Of a stretch of DNA of 64,000 nt, positions 59,318-64,000 are shown in pieces (position 1 is the stretch's first letter; each line of letters opens with the position of its first letter). The translations under genes were made by a program, and so were the position numbers. This DNA comes from Ancylobacter novellus (GTDB taxonomy: Bacteria; Pseudomonadota; Alphaproteobacteria; Rhizobiales; Methylopilaceae). The stretch covers positions 62,001 to 126,000 of the forward strand of contig QFPN01000006.1 in NCBI GenBank assembly GCA_003241695.1, read 5' to 3'. The notes under the pieces were generated by a model, which saw only the letters and a program-made list of their open reading frames with translations, searched no databases and was not told where the DNA came from.

Positions 59318-60273
59318 TGGACGATCGGCCGAAGCTTCCGAGCCTCTCGCCTTACACGACCTTCTCCCGCAAGGAATGGGCCGCGCTTCGCGCCGACACT
59401 CCGATGACGCTCGACGACGCCGACCTCGCGCGTCTCGCCTCGCTGAACGACCCGATCGACATCTCCGAAGTCGAGCAGATCTATCTGCCGATCGCGCGCC
59501 TGCTGGCCTTCTACGTCGCCGCCCGCCAGCAGCTGTTCGGCGCGACGCAGCGCTTCCTCGGCCACTCGGAGACGCGCGTTCCGTTCGTGATCGCGGTCGC
59601 GGGCTCGGTCGCGGTCGGCAAGTCGACCACCGCCCGCGTGCTGCGGACGCTGCTCGCGCGCTGGCCCGACATGCCGAAGGTCGAGCTCGTCACCACGGAC
59701 GGCTTTCTGCTGCCGAACGCGGTGCTGCAGCGCGAGGGGCTGATGAGCCGCAAGGGCTTTCCCGAAAGCTACGACGTGCAGGGGCTGCTGCGCTTCGTCT
59801 CCGACATCAAGGCCGGCAAGCCCCTCGTCACAGCGCCGGTCTACAGCCATCTGGTCTACGACGTCGTGCCGAACGAGCGCGAGACCATCGAGCGGCCCGA
59901 CATCGTGGTGCTGGAGGGGCTGAACGTCCTCCAGATCGGCGACAAGCCGAAGAACGGGCGCGTGACACCGCACGTCTCGGACTTCATCGACTTCGGCATC
60001 TATCTCGACGCCGACGAGCCGCTGCTGCACCGCTGGTACGTCGAACGCTTCATGCGGCTACGGGATACGGCGTTCCGTAACCCGCAATCCTATTTCCGCC
60101 GCTACGCCGAGGTCACGGAAGACGAGGCGCTCGCGACAGCCGAGACGCTGTGGAGCGAGATCAACCTGCCGAACCTGCGCGAGAACATCCGCCCCACGCG
60201 GCCCCGCGCGGACCTGATCCTTCGGAAAGGCCGCAGCCACCGCATCGAAGAAGTGCGGCTGCGGAAGATCTGA
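59317..60273 (+). CDS. coaA: Pantothenate kinase (type I)
   Basis: A 318-residue P-loop kinase that phosphorylates pantothenate, first step of CoA synthesis. P-loop GSVAVGKSTTARVL, VTTDGFLLPNAVL, and SHLVYDVVPNE are typical. Full length. It overlaps hisE, a conserved link in the order. Confidence 0.96.
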   Translation: MDDRPKLPSLSPYTTFSRKEWAALRADTPMTLDDADLARLASLNDPIDISEVEQIYLPIARLLAFYVAARQQLFGATQRFLGHSETRVPFVIAVAGSVAVGKSTTARVLRTLLARWPDMPKVELVTTDGFLLPNAVLQREGLMSRKGFPESYDVQGLLRFVSDIKAGKPLVTAPVYSHLVYDVVPNERETIERPDIVVLEGLNVLQIGDKPKNGRVTPHVSDFIDFGIYLDADEPLLHRWYVERFMRLRDTAFRNPQSYFRRYAEVTEDEALATAETLWSEINLPNLRENIRPTRPRADLILRKGRSHRIEEVRLRKI

Positions 60274-60350
60274 GGAGCGCGTCATACCTGCCGCAGCGCA
60301 GGCGGAGAGCCGGGATCGTCCTCGGGACTTCTCGCTCGAACCGCCGCCGT

Positions 60351-60439
60351 CATCCCCCGGCTTGTCCGGGGGATCCAGTCCTGATCGTTGAACGCCAGCG
60401 GCGGAACGATGGATGCCCCGGACAAGCCGGGGCATGACG
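60351..60439. repeat. Paired palindromic intergenic repeat (CCCCGG family)
   Basis: ATCCCCCGGCTTGTCCGGGGGAT at 60351 and a second hairpin (ATGCCCCGGACAAG with its complement) ending at 60436 in mirror arrangement. Same family as 50443-50543. Lies between convergent coaA and the enoyl-CoA hydratase gene. Confidence 0.8.
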
Positions 60440-60510
60440 CGGTTCAGGTGATTCTGCCGGATAACGATCGCGGCTCGGCCTCCGGCCGTTCGGGATGACG
60501 CCGGGCGTCG

Positions 60511-61293
60511 TCACCTGTTCCGGAATTCGGGCTTCCGCTTCTCCACGAAGGCGGCCATGCCTTCCTTCTGGTCCTCGGTCGCGAACAGCGACTGGAAGGC
60601 GCGACGTTCGAAGCGGACGCCTTCGGATAGGCCCGTCTCCTGAGCGACGTCGACCGCCTCCTTGGCGGCGAGCACGGCGACGCGCGGGAACGACGCAATC
60701 TTCCCCGCCGCCTCCAGCGCCTCGTCGAGCAGCCGTTCGGGCGCGACCACGCGGGAGACCAGTCCGCAGCGCTCCGCCTCCTCCGCGCCCATCATCCGGC
60801 CGGTGAGAATCAGGTCCATGGCCTTGGCTTTGCCGACGGCGCGCGTCAGCCGCTGGGTGCCGCCGAAGCCCGGAATGATCCCGAGCGTGATCTCGGGCTG
60901 ACCGAACTTCGCGGTCTCGGACGCGATGACGAGGTCGCACATCTGCGCGAGCTCCGCGCCGCCGCCGAGCGCGAAGCCCGACACGGCCGCGATCCGCGGC
61001 TTGCGGGCCGCGACCACACGCGCCCAGGCCCCGCCGAGATCGGCGAGATAGACGTCGGCGAAGGTCTTTTCGGCCATTTCGCGGATGTCCGCGCCGGCCG
61101 CGAACGCCTTTTCGCTTCCCGTGATCACCACCGCGCCGATGGCGTCGTCCGCCTCGAAGGCTTCGAGCGCCCGGCCGAGGTCTTCGATGAGCGTCGCGTT
61201 CAGCGCGTTGAGCGCCTTCGGCCGGTTCAGCGTGATCAGGCCGACCGCCCCGCGGGTTTCGACGAGCAGGGTTTCGTATGTCGCGTCGGTCAT
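60511..61293 (-). CDS. Enoyl-CoA hydratase
   Basis: A 260-residue crotonase close to the short-chain enoyl-CoA hydratases: VETRGAVGLITLNRPKALNALN, AFAAGADIREM (oxyanion hole) and GGGAELAQMCDLVIA plus GQPEITLGIIPGFGGTQRL, each with a catalytic Glu. It hydrates trans-2-enoyl-CoA in beta-oxidation. ATG 61293 has GGGAG upstream. Flanked on both sides by palindromic repeats. Confidence 0.93.
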   Translation of the reverse strand: MTDATYETLLVETRGAVGLITLNRPKALNALNATLIEDLGRALEAFEADDAIGAVVITGSEKAFAAGADIREMAEKTFADVYLADLGGAWARVVAARKPRIAAVSGFALGGGAELAQMCDLVIASETAKFGQPEITLGIIPGFGGTQRLTRAVGKAKAMDLILTGRMMGAEEAERCGLVSRVVAPERLLDEALEAAGKIASFPRVAVLAAKEAVDVAQETGLSEGVRFERRAFQSLFATEDQKEGMAAFVEKRKPEFRNR

Positions 61294-61310
61294 GGGGGCT
61301 CCCGTAAAGG

Positions 61311-61419
61311 CGTCATCCCGGACGCGCCGCAAGGCGCGCGCCGGGATCGTCCGCAGAATATGGCGAATTTTCCGGAAGACGATCCCGGCTCGGCGCTTTG
61401 CGCCGCCCGGTATGACGCC
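61311..61419. repeat. Palindromic intergenic repeat (ATCCCGG type)
   Basis: Two hairpins: one around GACGCGCCGC...GCGCGCC with CATCCCGG and CCGGGAT ends (61313-61346), the other around CTCGGCG...CGCCG (61382-61414). They recall the other paired repeats of the window in size and spacing but are more diverged. Fills the gap between the enoyl-CoA hydratase gene and mutM. Confidence 0.65.
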
Positions 61420-61428
61420 GCTTGAAAG

Positions 61429-62310
61429 CTACTTCTGGCATTCCGGGCAGAAGAACGTCGACCGGCCCGTCTGCACGATGCGCTTCACCACCCCGCGGCA
61501 GCCGGGCGTCGGGCAGGGCTCGTCCTCGCGGTCGTAGACCCGGAACGAATGCTGGAAATAGCCGAGCGCGCCGTCCGCATGGGAGAAATCGCGCAGCGTC
61601 GAGCCGCCGGCGGCGATCGCCTCCTCCAGCACCGCGCGGATGGCCGGCGCCAGAACCTCGGCGCGCGCCGCCGGACGGCCATCTGTCTTCGCGATCGTGC
61701 CCGCCGCACGCTCTGGCGACAGCCTCGCCCGGTGCAGCGCCTCGCAGACATAGATGTTGCCAAGGCCCGCGATCAGCCGCTGGTCCAGCAGGGCCGCCTT
61801 CAGCGACGTCTTCTTGCCGGCGAACAATCCGGCGAGCAGCCCCGCGTCGAACGCGTTGCCCAGCGGCTCCACGCCGACATGCCGGAACAGCGGATGGGCT
61901 TCGAGCCCCGACCGCGGGACCAGCGCCATGAAGCCGAAGCGGCGCGGATCGTTGTAGGTGATCGAAGCGCCGCCCGAGAGCCGGAAGGCCACGTGGTCGT
62001 GGGCCGTGGCCTTCGACCGCGGATGGTGGAAGGCGCCGGGCGCGGTCTCGTCTTCGCCGAGATCGATCCGGAACGAGCCCGACATGCCGAGATGCATGAC
62101 GAGCGTCTCGCCGTCGTCGAGGTCCGCGATCAGATATTTGGCGCGCCGCCCGAGCGACGTGACGGTGCGGCCGGCGAGCCGTTCGGCGAAGCGTTCGGGG
62201 AACGGAAAGCGCAGATCCGGCCGCCGCGCCTCGACGCGCTCGATGACGCGGCCCTCCATTACGGGCGCGAGCCCCCGGCGCACGGTTTCGACTTCGGGCA
62301 GTTCGGGCAT
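61429..62310 (-). CDS. mutM: Formamidopyrimidine-DNA glycosylase
   Basis: A 293-residue base-excision repair enzyme removing 8-oxoguanine. After Met the catalytic Pro and Glu lie in PELPEVETVRRGL; the GLGNIYVCEALHRARLSPER helix-two-turn-helix and the C-terminal zinc finger (CPTPGCRGVVKR...FFCPECQ) are complete. Slightly longer than average (about 275). Confidence 0.97.
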   Translation of the reverse strand: MPELPEVETVRRGLAPVMEGRVIERVEARRPDLRFPFPERFAERLAGRTVTSLGRRAKYLIADLDDGETLVMHLGMSGSFRIDLGEDETAPGAFHHPRSKATAHDHVAFRLSGGASITYNDPRRFGFMALVPRSGLEAHPLFRHVGVEPLGNAFDAGLLAGLFAGKKTSLKAALLDQRLIAGLGNIYVCEALHRARLSPERAAGTIAKTDGRPAARAEVLAPAIRAVLEEAIAAGGSTLRDFSHADGALGYFQHSFRVYDREDEPCPTPGCRGVVKRIVQTGRSTFFCPECQK

Positions 62311-62326
62311 GGACCACCGAGCTCGC

Positions 62327-62433
62327 GTCCCGGCCGGAGAGCCGGGACCCAGACGCGCCGCGGATCGAACGATGCGACGCCGCGGCTCCTCCGGCTATGT
62401 CGGCGATAATGGGTCCCGGCTCAAGGCCAGGAC
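62327..62433. repeat. Paired palindromic intergenic repeat (GTCCCGG family)
   Basis: Two hairpins: 62327-62348 (arms GTCCCGGC/GCCGGGAC) and 62413-62433 (GTCCCGGC with an imperfect complement). They lie between divergent mutM and ubiE. Confidence 0.75.
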
Positions 62434-62505
62434 AAGAGCGCGGCGCTGGCGTCGCACGGGCGCGCGGGCTAGGGTCCGCGGCCTCGAACGCCCGCGCAGG
62501 ATCCC

Positions 62506-63282
62506 ATGGCTTTCCCCGACCCGACCCGCTTCGACAACGAGGGACATTTCGGCTTCGCCGACGTGAAGCCCGGCGAGAAGCAGGGGCTTGTGGACGACGT
62601 GTTCCACAAGGTCGCACAGCGCTACGACCTGATGAACGACCTGATGTCCGGCGGCCTCCACCGCGCCTGGAAGTCCGCGATGGTGACGGCGCTCGGCCTG
62701 CCGCGCGGGGCGCGCGCGTTCAAGCTGCTCGACGTCGCGGGCGGCACCGGCGACATCGCCTTTCGTGCGCTGAAGCGCGGCGGCGAGGGCGTGTCGGTCA
62801 CCGAGCTCGACATCAACGGGGCGATGCTCGCGGTCGGCGCCGCGCGCGCGGCCGAACGCAGACTCGCCGACCGCATGACCTTCGTGCAGGGCAACGCCGA
62901 GGATCTGCCTTTCCCCGACCGGTCCTTTGACGCCGTGACCATCGCCTTCGGCATCCGCAACGTGCCCCGCATCCCGAAGGCGCTGACCGAGATGCGCCGG
63001 GTGCTGAAGACCGGCGGCAAGGCGCTGGTGCTCGAATTCTCGAAGGTCGACGTGCCGGGCCTCGACCGCGTCTACGACGCCTTCTCGTTCAACGTCATCC
63101 CGCGCATCGGCCAGATGGTCGCGGGCGACGGCGAGCCCTATCGCTATCTGGTGGAGTCGATCCGCAAGTTTCCCGACGCCGCGACCTTCGCGGCGATGAT
63201 GCGCGACGCCGGCTTCGACGAGGTCAGCGCCATCCCGATGACGGGAGGCGTGGCGGCGCTTCACGCGGGCTACCGGATTTGA
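62506..63282 (+). CDS. ubiE: Ubiquinone/menaquinone methyltransferase UbiE
   Basis: A 258-residue C-methyltransferase of quinone synthesis. HKVAQRYDLMNDLMSGGLHRAWK, motif I LLDVAGGTGDIAFR, and the VTIAFGIRNVPRIPKAL signature are present. It is followed by ubiB, the usual ubiE-ubiB pair. Confidence 0.96.
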   Translation: MAFPDPTRFDNEGHFGFADVKPGEKQGLVDDVFHKVAQRYDLMNDLMSGGLHRAWKSAMVTALGLPRGARAFKLLDVAGGTGDIAFRALKRGGEGVSVTELDINGAMLAVGAARAAERRLADRMTFVQGNAEDLPFPDRSFDAVTIAFGIRNVPRIPKALTEMRRVLKTGGKALVLEFSKVDVPGLDRVYDAFSFNVIPRIGQMVAGDGEPYRYLVESIRKFPDAATFAAMMRDAGFDEVSAIPMTGGVAALHAGYRI

Positions 63283-63302
63283 GCGTGGGCGGTTCGACTT
63301 CC

Positions 63303-63414
63303 TGTCCCGGCCTTGAGCCGGGCCCCAGAAACGACGGGCTTTCCAAATCGGCCGAGACGGTCGCGACTTCGTCGTCGAACGCTGCGGATATGGGTCCCGG
63401 CTCGAGGCCGGGAC
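63303..63414. repeat. Paired palindromic intergenic repeat (GTCCCGG family)
   Basis: Hairpins at 63304-63322 (GTCCCGGC region, slightly degraded) and 63394-63414 (perfect arms GTCCCGGC/GCCGGGAC). Same family as 12499-12591 and 62327-62433. It separates ubiE from ubiB. Confidence 0.78.
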
Positions 63415-63439
63415 ACGAGCGCGGCGGGCGAACCTCGCC

Positions 63440-64000
63440 ATGCTGAGGACGCTGCCGAACCTCCTGCGCCTCGCCCGCGCGGGCTTCGTCATGGCGCGCG
63501 AGGGGGCCCTGCGCCTCGCCGACCCGATCGAGCTTCCGGCCTACGCCCGCACGCTGATCGCGCTCGGACGGCTGATCGAAAGGCGCTCGGCGGGAGACGG
63601 CGCGCAGGGCCTCGCGCGCGCCCTGCAGCGGCTCGGGCCGTCCTACGTCAAGCTCGGCCAGTTCCTCGCGACCAGGCCCGACGTGGTCGGCCTCCGGGTG
63701 GCGCGCGATCTCGAGCGGCTGCAGGACCGGGTCGAGCCGTTCCCGCAGGAGATCGCGGAGGCGGCCGTGGCGGAAGCGCTCGGCGCTCCGGTCTCCGAGC
63801 GGTTCGCGAGCTTCGGGCCGCCGGTCGCCGCCGCCTCGATCGCCCAGGTCCACCGCGCGACGGTGATCGACCCGGACGGCGTCGAAACCGCGGTCGCCGT
63901 GAAGGTGCTGCGGCCCGGCGTGGCGCGCCGTTTCGCCAAGGACCTTCGAGCGTTCTTCGCGATCGCCCGCGCGATCGAGCGCAGCGTTCCGAAGGCCCGG
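63440..64000 (+). CDS. ubiB: UbiB protein kinase-like protein (partial, runs off the window)
   Basis: The first 187 codons of a normally 500-plus-residue protein; the window ends before the kinase core is complete. LLRLARAGFVMAREG, the KxGQ motif LGPSYVKLGQFLATRPDVVG and AAASIAQVHRAT (the atypical A-rich loop of the ADCK/UbiB family) identify it. UbiB is an ATPase needed for ubiquinone synthesis and acts near the membrane with UbiE and other Ubi proteins. Confidence 0.93.
   Translation, partial: MLRTLPNLLRLARAGFVMAREGALRLADPIELPAYARTLIALGRLIERRSAGDGAQGLARALQRLGPSYVKLGQFLATRPDVVGLRVARDLERLQDRVEPFPQEIAEAAVAEALGAPVSERFASFGPPVAAASIAQVHRATVIDPDGVETAVAVKVLRPGVARRFAKDLRAFFAIARAIERSVPKAR

Noticed and set aside
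12499..63414. Intergenic palindromes as CRISPR arrays
   Set aside because: They are isolated pairs in different gaps, with no regular spacers and no cas genes in the window.

Overview
This 64-kb window is high-GC alphaproteobacterial chromosome, most likely from the order Hyphomicrobiales (Rhizobiales). The mnmG-rsmG-parA-parB block with two perfect parS sites, the argH-lptM-lysA block next to a TIGR02302/DUF4175 protein, and the hslU-hslV-hisB-hisH-hisA-hisF-hisE-coaA order all fit that order. I cannot name a genus from sequence alone. The parS sites suggest the window lies fairly near the chromosomal origin.

Left end (1-10,400): accessory DNA. A 17-bp perfect direct repeat (1664-1680 and 10322-10338), one copy being the 3' end of an intact tRNA-Glu(CTC) gene, bounds an 8.7-kb integrative element with a tyrosine integrase beside the tRNA. 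The element carries a stand-alone reverse transcriptase that I assign to the antiviral DRT2 (UG2) type, and upstream of it a structured noncoding stretch where the templating RNA of such systems is expected. It also carries a serine recombinase with its own res-like repeat array and promoter, a GIY-YIG-like small protein, a tightly overlapping set of genes ending in a compact family-A-polymerase-like protein, and a 600-bp noncoding region with iteron-like GACACC repeats and a DnaA-box-like site. Left of the element is a low-GC gene of unknown function (395-1597).

10.4-28 kb: core genome. It holds a DUF779 protein, a short-chain dehydrogenase, a RutE-like nitroreductase, TlpA, arginine and lysine biosynthesis (argH, lysA), recR, a TPR lipoprotein, gamma-glutamyltransferase, a large TIGR02302 membrane protein, tRNA modification (mnmG), 16S rRNA methylation (rsmG), chromosome partitioning (parA, parB, parS) and DNA polymerase III delta (holA).

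28-42.6 kb: a surface-polysaccharide region with three sulfotransferase-like proteins, a heparinase II/III-like protein, a secreted protein of unknown function, a methyltransferase, a 1740-residue protein with a C-terminal GT2 glycosyltransferase, and another glycosyltransferase. Together they suggest synthesis and tailoring of a sulfated exopolysaccharide or capsule; this is inference.

42.6-64 kb: core metabolism. It starts with a two-gene CoA-transferase/crotonase operon behind a well-defined promoter and IclR-type operator, with the IclR gene convergent to it. Then come an L,D-transpeptidase lipoprotein, accA, pgm, hslUV, two glycan-type genes, a histidine operon interrupted by an antitoxin-like gene and a small membrane protein, coaA, an enoyl-CoA hydratase, mutM, ubiE and the start of ubiB. 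Palindromic intergenic repeats of at least two families punctuate the core.
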